The notes under the pieces were generated by a model that was given only the letters and a program-made list of their open reading frames with translations, had not been told where the DNA came from and made no database searches. A stretch of DNA of 64,000 nucleotides from Rhodothermales bacterium (GTDB taxonomy: Bacteria > Bacteroidota > Rhodothermia > Rhodothermales > Bin80): positions 32,464-96,463 of the forward strand of contig JANQES010000132.1 in the NCBI GenBank assembly GCA_028278205.1. The letters are read 5' to 3'. The position numbers were made by a program, and so were the translations under genes. Positions 53,508 through 62,429 of this stretch are shown here, one piece after another (the first letter of the stretch is position 1; each line of letters begins with the position of its first letter).

Positions 53508-55361
53508 ATGGCCAGGAAAAAGAAACGATTCAAAGACTATTTTCAAGCGGAAAAGTACTACCTGCTGAAGGCCGGTAAGGCATTCGGAGAGCATTACCCG
53601 GAAGCCTCTCACCTGGGGCTCGGCCCGGAACGCTCCGACCCTTTTGTGGAACGGCTGCTGGAGGGCTTTGCCTTTCTTGCCGGACGCATCCATGCCCGGC
53701 TAGACGACGAGATGACCGAGTATACGCAGGCCCTGCTTACGTTGCTCTACCCGCATTTTCTCCGGCCCATCCCGTCGATGTGTATCGTCGAGTTTGCCCC
53801 TAAGGCCCACGTGTTGCAGGGCACGATGGTCCTGGATAAAGAAAAACTGGAGATCCAGTCAAAAAAGATACCGGTAGAAGAAGATCTGGTGTCGTGCCGG
53901 TTCGAGGCCCGGTGGCCGGTTTCGCTTCAGCCGCTGAGCCTGGAAGGGGTTACGTTTCCGGACGACCGGCGCGTGGAACTGACTTTTAGCTTAGAGAACG
54001 GGGTTGATTATCAAAAGCTGGACCTGAGCACGCTGCGGCTTTATCTCAGCAATAAAGTCAAAGCGCCTACCATGCACGTCTACCTGACCCGGTACGTAGC
54101 AGACATGCGCCTCTGGGCCGATGAGGGCCGGGCTGAGCCGTTAGACTTCGAATGGCCGGCCCAGCAGCGGATTCGTCCGGTGGGGTTGGAGCGGCGCCTG
54201 CTGCCGGGCACCCGGTATCTGCCTGCCGGTTTTCAACTCCTGCAAGAATACCTGTGCTGCCGGGATCAGTTCTGGTTTGTGGACGTCGAGGGCCTGGATC
54301 GTTTCAAGTCGTTTACGCCCAAAAAAAGCTTCACGCTGGAGATCACTTTTAAGAAGAGCTACCCCAGGGATAAACGCTTTATGAAAGACGACCTCCGGTT
54401 GCACTGCGCGCCGGTGGTGAACCTGTTCCGTCATTATGCGCATTCCATCAGCCGGGAAGGTCTGGCGTCCGAATATCCCTTGATCCTGGAGGATTGGGAT
54501 AACAAGGCCGTCTATGACCTGGAATGGGTCAAAGGCACCGACAAAGAAGACACCGAGCGGATCTACACCCCCTTTTTTACCTTCCGGCATGCCGGCACGC
54601 ATCAGACCGAGCGCGCTTCGTATTACATTGCCAGGCGGCGTATGGGGCCGTCCGGGCAAAAACGTGGCGCCGAGCATGAGGAAAGCATCTACCTGGAGTT
54701 TGGCGGAGAAGACGAAGACATCGCCTTTCCGGAAAATATCGAGATACAGGCGCGCTGCACGGACCGAAACATCCCGCTGGACTTACAGGGAGACTGGATC
54801 GATCCGGATACATCGAACATACCCAAGATTGTCGCGCCCACGCCGCGGACCCGGCCGGCGCTGATGCTCTATCCGCCTGTTGAACGGCAGGAGGATTTCC
54901 GGTGGAAGCTTATCTCGCACTGGGCGCTCAACTATCTGTCGGTAGCGCGTCCGGAGGCGCTGCGCGGGTTGCTCGAACTCTACGACTGGGAGCAAGAACG
55001 GCAACGTAAAGGATTTAATAAGCTGCTCCGAGACGGCATCCGCGACGTAAAGCATAAGCCCAAAGAGATCGTCAGCGACGCACGCTGGAAAGGGGGGCAG
55101 ATCGTGCGTCATGCGGGGGTGGTGCGGGGAACCGAAGTTACGATTGTAGTGGATGAGGAGAATGATTTCTATAGAGATGAAGGCAATCTCTGCCTCTTCG
55201 GCCTCGTGCTGAGCACCTTCTTTTCGATGTATGCGACGATCAACTCGTTTGTCCATCTGATCATTAAAACCCATCCCGGCGGCAACCGATTTGAATGGCC
55301 GCCGCCGTGGGAGCAGGGCGACGACGGGCTGCCCGGACAAGGCGAAAAGGGCATCGTCTAA
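53508..55361 (+). CDS. tssF: Type VI secretion baseplate subunit TssF
   Basis: A 617-residue protein of the VasA/ImpG family. YYLLKAGKAFGEHYPEASHL, GLGPERSDPFVERLLEGFAF and LAGRIHARLDDEMTEYTQAL are the family opening, and the protein contains YPHFLRPIPSMCIVEFAP and a C-terminal FGLVLSTFFSMYATINSFVH. The ATG at 53508 is used, since the first conserved residues follow directly; a TTG at 53436 would lie in the intergenic hairpin. TssF and TssG form the wedge core. Confidence 0.93.
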   Translation: MARKKKRFKDYFQAEKYYLLKAGKAFGEHYPEASHLGLGPERSDPFVERLLEGFAFLAGRIHARLDDEMTEYTQALLTLLYPHFLRPIPSMCIVEFAPKAHVLQGTMVLDKEKLEIQSKKIPVEEDLVSCRFEARWPVSLQPLSLEGVTFPDDRRVELTFSLENGVDYQKLDLSTLRLYLSNKVKAPTMHVYLTRYVADMRLWADEGRAEPLDFEWPAQQRIRPVGLERRLLPGTRYLPAGFQLLQEYLCCRDQFWFVDVEGLDRFKSFTPKKSFTLEITFKKSYPRDKRFMKDDLRLHCAPVVNLFRHYAHSISREGLASEYPLILEDWDNKAVYDLEWVKGTDKEDTERIYTPFFTFRHAGTHQTERASYYIARRRMGPSGQKRGAEHEESIYLEFGGEDEDIAFPENIEIQARCTDRNIPLDLQGDWIDPDTSNIPKIVAPTPRTRPALMLYPPVERQEDFRWKLISHWALNYLSVARPEALRGLLELYDWEQERQRKGFNKLLRDGIRDVKHKPKEIVSDARWKGGQIVRHAGVVRGTEVTIVVDEENDFYRDEGNLCLFGLVLSTFFSMYATINSFVHLIIKTHPGGNRFEWPPPWEQGDDGLPGQGEKGIV

Positions 55362-55412
55362 ACCCGGCAGTCTTCCCCGGCACGATGCCGTGCTAGAGAT
55401 AGCAATAACCCG

Positions 55413-56486
55413 ATGCGGTACGCCATGAACGATTTAAAAAAACGACTGTTTGACAAAGGCTACCTGTTCGGCTTCTTCCGGGCGACCTGGCTGTTGGAGC
55501 GCTGGACCCGGCGCTCGGCGCCCAAGACCCCCGAACCGGGGGCGCTCTTCCATGAGGATCAGCCCATTGCCTACGACGATGAACGCATTCGCTTCCGGCC
55601 CAGCAGTTCCGTGGGGTTTCCGCTCTCCGACGTCGCGGAGATAAAAAAGCTCACCGACAACCAGGGGCAGGAAACGGCGAGAATGACGGCCCGGTTCATG
55701 GGGCTCTACGGCGTCGATTCGCCGATGCCGTCTTATTACAACGACCACCTGGCCAGGGAATACGACGAAGACGACCCCTCGCCCCTGCGGGCTTTTCTCG
55801 ACCTTTTCAACCACCGGCTCTATGCATTTTTCTACCGCGCCTGGAAAAAGTATCGCCCGGCTCTGAACTATAAGCCGGGTGGTCAAGATCGGCATTCGCG
55901 GTGGTTGCTGTCGTTGGCCGGCCTCGGTACGCCGCGCGCGCTGGAGGCGTCTCGGGTGCCGCCGATGCGGTTGGTTGCCTTTGCCAGCCAGTTGAGCGGG
56001 CGGGTGCGCAGCGCCCAGGGCCTGCGCGTCTTGCTCGAAGACATGATGCCGGGCGTCCCCGTAACCATTGTAGAAAATGTGCCGCGCTGGGTGACGCTTC
56101 CGCAGCGGCCTCCGTTGGGGAGCGGGCACCACGCCCCGCTGGGACGCCCTACCCGGCTTGGCGTAAACACGATTGTCGGCGAAAAGATGTACGACCTGGC
56201 CGGCAAGTTTCGCATCCGGCTGGGGCCGATGAATCTGGAGACCTACAAGGACTATCAGCCCGGACAGGAGAAGGCCCAGACGCTTCGGTGGCTCGTGCGG
56301 CTCTACATGCCGGATCATCTAGACTATGATGTGGAACTGCTCCTGCGCGAAGAAGAGGCGCCGGGTGTTTGCCTCGGCGCGGTCGAAGACCGGCCTGCGT
56401 GGGGCGACAAACTGGGGCAGGTCGCGGTGTTGGGTCGTCCGGCCGGGCCGGTGATCACGCAACTTTTTACCTACGAACAAACATAG
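55413..56486 (+). CDS. tssG: Type VI secretion baseplate subunit TssG
   Basis: A 357-residue protein of the VasB/ImpH family. It begins with GYLFGFFRATWLLERWTRRS and contains IRFRPSSSVGFPLSDVAEIK, ARFMGLYGVDSPMPSYYNDH and LRAFLDLFNHRLYAFFYRAW, all conserved. The later part, LNTIVGEKMYDLAGKFRIRL-like, matches the wedge domain. It follows tssF by 51 bases and ends 24 bases before vgrG. Confidence 0.93.
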   Translation: MRYAMNDLKKRLFDKGYLFGFFRATWLLERWTRRSAPKTPEPGALFHEDQPIAYDDERIRFRPSSSVGFPLSDVAEIKKLTDNQGQETARMTARFMGLYGVDSPMPSYYNDHLAREYDEDDPSPLRAFLDLFNHRLYAFFYRAWKKYRPALNYKPGGQDRHSRWLLSLAGLGTPRALEASRVPPMRLVAFASQLSGRVRSAQGLRVLLEDMMPGVPVTIVENVPRWVTLPQRPPLGSGHHAPLGRPTRLGVNTIVGEKMYDLAGKFRIRLGPMNLETYKDYQPGQEKAQTLRWLVRLYMPDHLDYDVELLLREEEAPGVCLGAVEDRPAWGDKLGQVAVLGRPAGPVITQLFTYEQT

Positions 56487-56510
56487 TCCACGGACGTGGA
56501 CCTGAAGACT

Positions 56511-58544
56511 ATGGCTATCCTTGACGCCGCCAATATCTCCCAGTATCGTTTTAAGTCTGCCGGGTTGGATGAGCAGACCTTCAAGGTCGTCAGTTTCAAC
56601 GGTGTCGAAGAGATCTCACAACTCTTTCAGTTCGGGCTTTATCTGGTTTCGAGAGATCCGCAGATTCCCTTCGAAAACGTCGTCGATAAGCCGGCCACGC
56701 TCACGATGATGCGGGCGGGCCGGCCTACGTATATCCATGGCCTGGTGCAGCACTTCGAGCAGGCCGGCAAAACGAAAGAGTTTGTGGTCTACCGGGCCGT
56801 CTTGACCCCGCGCCTGTGGCGGCTGACCCGCTATCACCAGAGCCGCATCTTTCAGCACGCCTCGGTCAAAGATATCATTATCAAGGTGCTCAAAGACGCC
56901 GGGTTCAAAGACACCGACTATCACTTCGATCTCAAAAACCCGCCGCCGCCCCGCGAATATTGTGTGCAGTACGACGAGACCGACCTGGCGTTCATCAGCC
57001 GCCTGATGGAGTTTGAAGGCATCAGCTATTTCTTCAAACACGGCAGCGAGCGCGAGCAGCTCGTCATGGTCAATCACAAAAAAGGATTCAAGAATATCAC
57101 CGGAAAGCGCAAGATCCGCTTTCAGGAGCCCACCGGCGAGGTGCTTGCCGTCGAGACGGTGCGGCGCTTCATTTGCAGTGAACGCATTGTCACCGGCAAG
57201 GTGGTGCTCAAGGATTATAACTACGAGACGCCCGAAGACCCCCTGGTGGTCGAGCAGCCGGTGGGCAACAACATGCCCGGCATGTACTACGAATTCGGAC
57301 CGCACTACAAAGACACAGGCGGCGGAAAACGGCTGGCCCAGGTGCGCAGCGAAGAAATCGAGTGCCAGCGCCGGGTCTTGACCGGCCAGAGCGACTGTGT
57401 CGGCTTTCGCAGCGGGGGCATCTTTACCCTGGCCTACCACTACCGCTCGGATTTCAATGAACGGTATTTGCTCACCCACGTCAAACACGAGGGGCAGCAG
57501 CAACTGGCCCTCGGCCTCGAAGGCGTGAGCGAGCAAGAGGCGCTTTCGTTGGGGCTGGGAACCCTCGATGAGAACGGACTCTCGCGCGACGTCCCCACCT
57601 ATAGCAACACGTTCACGTGTATTCCGGCGAGTGTTGCGTATCGCCCGCCGCGCCGGACGCCGGTGCCGCGCGTTTCGGGCGTGATGACGGCCAGGATGGA
57701 AACCCTCCGGCCCGACGACGACTACGCCTACCTCGACAACCAGGGCCGCTATCACGCCAAGATGACCTTCGACCGCGGCCCCGAAACCAACGGAGAAGCC
57801 ACCAAGCCGATCCGCATGTCACAACCCTATTCCGGATCCATCAAAGGCACCTATTACGGCATTCATTTTCCCAATCATCGAGATACCGAGATGCTCTGGG
57901 CCTGCATCAACGGCGACATCGACCGCCCCATCGCGCTGGGGACGGTGCCCAACATGACCCATCAGTCGCCCTCGACAGCGGCCAACAAGCCGCAGAACGT
58001 CATTCGCACCTGGGCGCTCAACGAATTAACCTTCGACGACGAGAAGAAAAACGAAGAGATCTACATGCACGCTACCAAAGATCATCGCGTACGGGTCAAA
58101 AACAACGAGTCGATCACAGTGGATAACGACCAGACGATCTGGGTCAAGCACGACCGCACAAAAACCGTCGGCAATGATGAGAAGAACACCATTCATCAAA
58201 ACCGAACCACCGACATCGAAGAAGGCGATGAAACGCTGACCGTGCAAACCGGCGATCGCACCGTTACGGTCGATAAGGGAAACGACGCGCACACGGTAGA
58301 GCAGGATAGGAGCGTCCTCGTGCGCTCGGGCGATGATTTCCTCCACGTCTTAAGCGGCTTAAAATTCGACCAGATCAGGGGGCCTTATAAGATTGTGGTG
58401 GAGGAGGATCGGTTTGAGATTATCTGCGGCCATAGCAGTCTTACGTTGTACAAAAACGGCAAGATCGAAATCTTCGGCAACCAGATCGACATGGTGGCTT
58501 CAGGCCCGATTACGATCAACGGATCGGTGGTAGACATCAACTGA
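56511..58544 (+). CDS. vgrG: Type VI secretion spike protein VgrG (TssI)
   Basis: A 677-residue spike protein. The gp27-like part holds FNGVEEISQLFQFGLYLVSR, YHQSRIFQHASVKDIIIKVL, REYCVQYDETDLAFISRLME and FEGISYFFKH; the gp5 OB-fold part DDYAYLDNQGRYHAKMTFDR; and the C-terminal triple-beta-helix NNESITVDNDQTIWVKHDRT with repeated strands. No extra effector domain is attached. A GTG at 56496 is another possible start. It sits just before the adaptor and effector genes, which suggests these are loaded on this spike. The gp27-gp5 fusion is the proteobacterial-type VgrG. Confidence 0.95.
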   Translation: MAILDAANISQYRFKSAGLDEQTFKVVSFNGVEEISQLFQFGLYLVSRDPQIPFENVVDKPATLTMMRAGRPTYIHGLVQHFEQAGKTKEFVVYRAVLTPRLWRLTRYHQSRIFQHASVKDIIIKVLKDAGFKDTDYHFDLKNPPPPREYCVQYDETDLAFISRLMEFEGISYFFKHGSEREQLVMVNHKKGFKNITGKRKIRFQEPTGEVLAVETVRRFICSERIVTGKVVLKDYNYETPEDPLVVEQPVGNNMPGMYYEFGPHYKDTGGGKRLAQVRSEEIECQRRVLTGQSDCVGFRSGGIFTLAYHYRSDFNERYLLTHVKHEGQQQLALGLEGVSEQEALSLGLGTLDENGLSRDVPTYSNTFTCIPASVAYRPPRRTPVPRVSGVMTARMETLRPDDDYAYLDNQGRYHAKMTFDRGPETNGEATKPIRMSQPYSGSIKGTYYGIHFPNHRDTEMLWACINGDIDRPIALGTVPNMTHQSPSTAANKPQNVIRTWALNELTFDDEKKNEEIYMHATKDHRVRVKNNESITVDNDQTIWVKHDRTKTVGNDEKNTIHQNRTTDIEEGDETLTVQTGDRTVTVDKGNDAHTVEQDRSVLVRSGDDFLHVLSGLKFDQIRGPYKIVVEEDRFEIICGHSSLTLYKNGKIEIFGNQIDMVASGPITINGSVVDIN

Positions 58545-58565
58545 TCATAGGAATTGGTTAAGACG

Positions 58566-59618
58566 ATGGAAGTGCGCAATTATACTCCGTTTAAGATCCT
58601 TGTATTTAACAGCCTGACGCCTTCCGGTGTGGAATATGGCGTGGTGGTGATCCGGGGCACGTTCCGGCCTGACCCCGACGCGGCCCTCCTGCCGCTGCCC
58701 GGCCAGGATGACATCGTTGTAACCGACGAATACTTCGGCGAAATCAACGAGTCGAGCCTGCGCCGGGCCAACGACCTGGCTCCGGTAAAACTAAAAACGG
58801 ACATCCACCTCAATGCCGTGGCCTACGCGCCGGGCAATGTGCCGGCGCCCTCGTGGCGGGTAGGGGTGCGGGTGGGCGACAAACTGGATAAACGCCTGCA
58901 AGTGACCGGGCCGCGCCAGTGGCAGCATCGCTTTTTGAGAGGATGGCGCCTGACAGACCCCGAGCCGGTGACGACGGTTGACATCCGGTATGAAAACGCG
59001 TTCGGCATCACGCCCGCGAAACGCGCCGAGCCGGATCAGAACGGGGCGTTTGATCCGAAGGAGGTCTTCACGTTCAACCCCATCGGGCAGGGGCTCTTCG
59101 ATCCGGACAGCGCGGACAAAGACAAACCCATAGCCGCCCCGCAGATCGAAGCCCCCCACGACCCCATCAAGGAGCCGGGCAAACGCTACATACCGCAGGG
59201 CTTCGGCCCCATCCCGCCGGCCTGGGAGCCGCGCCTGGAGCTGGCTGGCACCTTCGGCGATCCGTGGCTGGAGAATAAGTGGCCCCTCTGGCCGGACGAC
59301 CACGACCCGGCGCACCACAACAGCGCCCATCCCGACCTGATCTATCCGGAATACCTCAAGGGCGATGAAACGATAACCCTCCAGGGCTTAACACCGGGCG
59401 ACGACGAGGTCGAGTTTCGCCTGCCGGGTTATCAGCTAGCTACCCTGCTGCGCAGGCAAAACGGCAGCATGACGGTCGGCCCGCTGATTCTTGATACGGT
59501 TTGCCTCGATGTGACGAGTGCGGATCGGGCGGACTGGCGGGCGCATCTGGTCTGGCGGAGTCAATATGCGCTCATGCCTCCCTTGCGGGTGCTGGAGGCG
59601 CGCATGAAGCAACCGTAG
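58566..59618 (+). CDS. DUF2169-family T6SS effector adaptor
   Basis: A 350-residue protein starting MEVRNYTPFKILVFNSLTPS and carrying YGVVVIRGTFRP, RANDLAPVKLKTDIHLNAVA, RVGVRVGDKLDKRLQVTGPR, and the PRQWQHRF and FEITPAKRAEPDQNG-like regions of DUF2169 proteins. These are often found between VgrG and PAAR-like effectors and are thought to help load the effector on the spike. The position between vgrG and the effector gene fits exactly. A hairpin lies in the gap that follows. Confidence 0.85.
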   Translation: MEVRNYTPFKILVFNSLTPSGVEYGVVVIRGTFRPDPDAALLPLPGQDDIVVTDEYFGEINESSLRRANDLAPVKLKTDIHLNAVAYAPGNVPAPSWRVGVRVGDKLDKRLQVTGPRQWQHRFLRGWRLTDPEPVTTVDIRYENAFGITPAKRAEPDQNGAFDPKEVFTFNPIGQGLFDPDSADKDKPIAAPQIEAPHDPIKEPGKRYIPQGFGPIPPAWEPRLELAGTFGDPWLENKWPLWPDDHDPAHHNSAHPDLIYPEYLKGDETITLQGLTPGDDEVEFRLPGYQLATLLRRQNGSMTVGPLILDTVCLDVTSADRADWRAHLVWRSQYALMPPLRVLEARMKQP

Positions 59619-59673
59619 CCGCGTTCTCCGCCATCCCTGATATGATTGCTCTGAAAATGATGCAGAGCCCCTG

Positions 59674-59710
59674 GGTCGTATTGACATTCAGAATGAATGC
59701 CAATACGACC
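59674..59710. other. Strong hairpin between the adaptor and effector genes
   Basis: GGTCGTATTG (59674-59683) and CAATACGACC (59701-59710) pair perfectly; after one mismatch, CATTC pairs with GAATG, leaving a 5-base loop. It could reduce read-through into the effector gene or mark an mRNA end. Confidence 0.7.
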
Positions 59711-59748
59711 TGGTAAAAAACGAAATTCATAGAGCTAGCGAGACAACG

Positions 59749-61737
59749 ATGCCTGTTTCAGAAGAAAGGGCTATAGAACTCGAAAAAGATTGGGAAGAGG
59801 CTCAACCGTATCTTCCTCACGTCAGAGGCGCGGCCAAAAAAGAAGGCCTGGAGCCGTCTCTGCTCATGGGCGTCATCAGCAGAGAAACCGACTGGGGACG
59901 CTCCCGGTGGCTCGATAAAGCCGGCCCCGGCGGAAAAGGCGATAACGGCCACGGTCACGGTTTCATGCAAATCGACGACCGCTGGCACGAAGATTTTATT
60001 CAGTCCGGAAAGTGGAGTAATCCTCGCGAAAACATCTTCTACGGCACCAGGCATCTCAACGATCAAATCAAAAGAGCCGGAAAAGAAGGTGCCCCGGATC
60101 CGGTTCGCGCCGGGGTTGCGGCCTATAATGCAGGGTTTGGACGGGTGAGACGCGCTTTGAACGAGGGTAAGGATGTCGATGCGTACACCACGGGGGGCGA
60201 TTATTCCAAAGACGTGCTGGAACGCGCGGATTGGTTCGACACCAAGCTCAAAGAACGAGAAAAGCGCCAGCAAGAACAAAAGCGCCAGCAAGAGTCGCTG
60301 ATGAAGCCGGATTCGTCTGAGGAACCGGGCGAAGAGGAACAGGACGAAAAGCCGGACGAGGAGACGCAGGAAGAGTCTCGGGGCTCGTCTATCTGGAACC
60401 GCAACCCGATGATGGACGACGAGGGGACGCGGTTTACGAGCCTGGCCTACGTTACCAGCATCGCGCCCGACGTGTGCAAGACGCCGCCCTACATGACGCC
60501 GGTGCCCTATTCCATCATCGGCTGGTTTAATACCCTCATGCGGCAGCGGATGACGGTGCGCTTCACCGGCATGGAGACCTTCAACACCCTCAGCCGCATC
60601 ACCACAGTCAGGGGCGATGAGCCCGGCTCGGGCGGCGGGGTGAAAAGCCAGCGAAACGTCGGCTTCTGCCGTTCAAAAACCCAATCGACCACCGTTCGGG
60701 TAGAAGGCAACTGGGTCGTGCGCAACAACGACCTGATGGAGATGAACATGAACGGCCCGGACGGTATCGGCAATACCATCGGGCGCGTGATCTACGTCGA
60801 GCCGGTGCAGGTTTGTTATATCGACGAAAACCATAACATCGTCGGCGATACGGACCCTCCGGTGGAGCCGGAGACCGAAGAGGAAAAAAACTGGTTTGAA
60901 AACGTCTGGGATTCGGCCAAAGAGAAGGCCCGCGACGCGTGGGGTGCGACCACGAAGGTCGTGGCCGATTATAACTTGATCGAGCGCGGCATCGGTGTCT
61001 TGACGCTCGCCGGCGGGATCGGTGAGATGGTGGTCGGGGCTGCCGGCGTGGTCATCCCGGAACCCGTGACGACGGTGGCCGGCGGAGTCGCCTTTGTGCA
61101 CGGGGCCGACTCGGCATGGGCCGGCGTGCGCCAGATCATCTCCGGTAAGTTCGAGAAGACCTATACCGAGCAACTGGCCGCCGGCACCGCCGGACTGCTT
61201 GGCGCTGACGAAGAGACCGCCGGCTTGATCGGCACCGTCACAGATGTCGGCGTGGGGATCCTCAGCCCGGTCACAGCCGTGCGCGGTATGCTGCGCCGCG
61301 GCGCCAAGGAGGGGTTGGAGCAGGCCGCGAAGCAGACGACCAAAAAAGTTGCTAAGACGGCCACGAAGGATGGCACCAGGGTTGTCAGGAAGAAAGCCGT
61401 CGATAAAGCCAAGATTTTAAGACAGAATAAAATCAGAGGAGTGCAACGAGAAGCAGAAGTTGCAAAAGAATTAGTAGACGAGGGACATGAGATATTGGGC
61501 AGTCAGGTATCTGTTAAAACGTCCAGGAGTCGCAGAGTGATCGATCATCTAATTCGTGACGGGAAAACCGATAAGATTCGTGCTATTGAAGTAAAGAGTG
61601 GAAACGCTGTACGAAGTACAAGTCAATTGCTGAAGGATGAAGCTATGTATGAGGAGGGAGGGAAAATAATTGGCAAGAATGCTCCCCTTTCACTAAAAGG
61701 ACAACGTCTTAAGATTGAAACCGAGGTCGTGCCCTAA
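59749..61737 (+). CDS. Three-part T6SS effector: lysozyme-like, PAAR-like (DUF4150) and PD-(D/E)xK-like nuclease
   Basis: A 662-residue protein. Residues 1-165 are a lysozyme/transglycosylase-like domain with candidate catalytic glutamate E46 (GVISRETDWGRSRWLD), GHGFMQIDDRWHEDF and AGVAAYNAGFGRVRRAL. An acidic linker (185-215) leads to a PAAR-like DUF4150 domain (220-360; TSIAPDVCKTPPYMTPVPYS), which should cap VgrG. Residues 405-515 are hydrophobic and glycine-rich, as in pre-toxin or membrane-passage regions. The C-terminus (560-650) reads VIDHLIRDGKTDKIRAIEVK, with D599, E614 and K616 forming a PD-(D/E)xK-like signature. From about 61402 the DNA becomes clearly AT-richer. It may attack both peptidoglycan and nucleic acid in the target cell; neither activity is shown. 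Confidence 0.82.
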   Translation: MPVSEERAIELEKDWEEAQPYLPHVRGAAKKEGLEPSLLMGVISRETDWGRSRWLDKAGPGGKGDNGHGHGFMQIDDRWHEDFIQSGKWSNPRENIFYGTRHLNDQIKRAGKEGAPDPVRAGVAAYNAGFGRVRRALNEGKDVDAYTTGGDYSKDVLERADWFDTKLKEREKRQQEQKRQQESLMKPDSSEEPGEEEQDEKPDEETQEESRGSSIWNRNPMMDDEGTRFTSLAYVTSIAPDVCKTPPYMTPVPYSIIGWFNTLMRQRMTVRFTGMETFNTLSRITTVRGDEPGSGGGVKSQRNVGFCRSKTQSTTVRVEGNWVVRNNDLMEMNMNGPDGIGNTIGRVIYVEPVQVCYIDENHNIVGDTDPPVEPETEEEKNWFENVWDSAKEKARDAWGATTKVVADYNLIERGIGVLTLAGGIGEMVVGAAGVVIPEPVTTVAGGVAFVHGADSAWAGVRQIISGKFEKTYTEQLAAGTAGLLGADEETAGLIGTVTDVGVGILSPVTAVRGMLRRGAKEGLEQAAKQTTKKVAKTATKDGTRVVRKKAVDKAKILRQNKIRGVQREAEVAKELVDEGHEILGSQVSVKTSRSRRVIDHLIRDGKTDKIRAIEVKSGNAVRSTSQLLKDEAMYEEGGKIIGKNAPLSLKGQRLKIETEVVP

Positions 61738-61745
61738 GAATCAGC

Positions 61746-61883
61746 ATGAGCCAGTCATCAAGACAAAATATGAAAACCGCGATGCTGGATGCGCTCAATA
61801 ACCGGTTGAGTGCATGGGGCTTTCGTAGAAGAGGACAAAGTTTCGAACGAAAAAAGAAGGATGTCGTTCACAGTATTCATTAA
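61746..61883 (+). pseudogene. Short DUF4304-like fragment, probable remnant of an immunity gene
   Basis: A 45-codon frame starting nine bases after the effector stop. Its sequence includes ALNNRLSAWGFRRRGQSFER and KKKDVVHSIH, resembling the first third of DUF4304 proteins (GFxRRGxTFxR), which are often immunity or toxin-associated genes. The frame ends abruptly where the family would continue. It is probably the leftover of an immunity gene truncated when the next gene arrived. The match is by eye. Confidence 0.5.
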
Positions 61884-61900
61884 TCCTTTGGAGGACATAC

Positions 61901-62323
61901 ATGGCAAAGTATGACGACGCATCATGGCATTCTGGTGGCAATTTTCCATCAGACCTCGATGATGATAACGCTTACACTCATATAGGAATGTTCTTGGGTT
62001 GGGCAATCGACAATGAACTCGAAGGCTCGCTTTTGAGAGAGGAGTTTGCGGATTTGCTACAGCAATACAGAGCGCGCGAAATAACAGGAGCAGAGTTTCT
62101 ACACGCCTGTTGTGATAATAAATTGACAGACGACGATCTAAATGAAGAAGGAAACTCTTTTGCAGAGGAGTACTATGAATCAGACCGATATTATGACGAT
62201 TATGCGGAAGTTTTTGAGCGCCATCCGACGTTGTATCATGTGGAAGATAACAAGGAGAATTATGGACTTATCTCAAAAAGGATAGGCGTTAGATTCGAGG
62301 AGTGGAAAAGGTCGAGAGGTTGA
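61901..62323 (+). CDS. Probable immunity protein, DUF7832-like
   Basis: A 140-residue acidic protein with strong ribosome binding site TTTGGAGGA before ATG 61901. It begins MAKYDDASWHSGGNFPSDLD and contains THIGMFLGWAIDNELEG, LLQQYRAREITGAEFLHACC and LNEEGNSFAEEYYESD, a pattern recognised from DUF7832-type proteins that are common next to polymorphic toxins. High negative charge fits neutralisation of a nuclease. Its base composition is AT-rich like that of the toxin tip, suggesting that the pair moved together. The assignment as immunity protein rests on family memory and position. Confidence 0.72.
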   Translation: MAKYDDASWHSGGNFPSDLDDDNAYTHIGMFLGWAIDNELEGSLLREEFADLLQQYRAREITGAEFLHACCDNKLTDDDLNEEGNSFAEEYYESDRYYDDYAEVFERHPTLYHVEDNKENYGLISKRIGVRFEEWKRSRG

Positions 62324-62429
62324 TTCCCGAGCAGGTCTTACCATGCTCCCCACATCGGATGATTACAGGCGGGCGCACCCGTACCCACCCGATGCAAAGG
62401 ACGTCTTCGGTTGTAACAACAGCGCAGCC

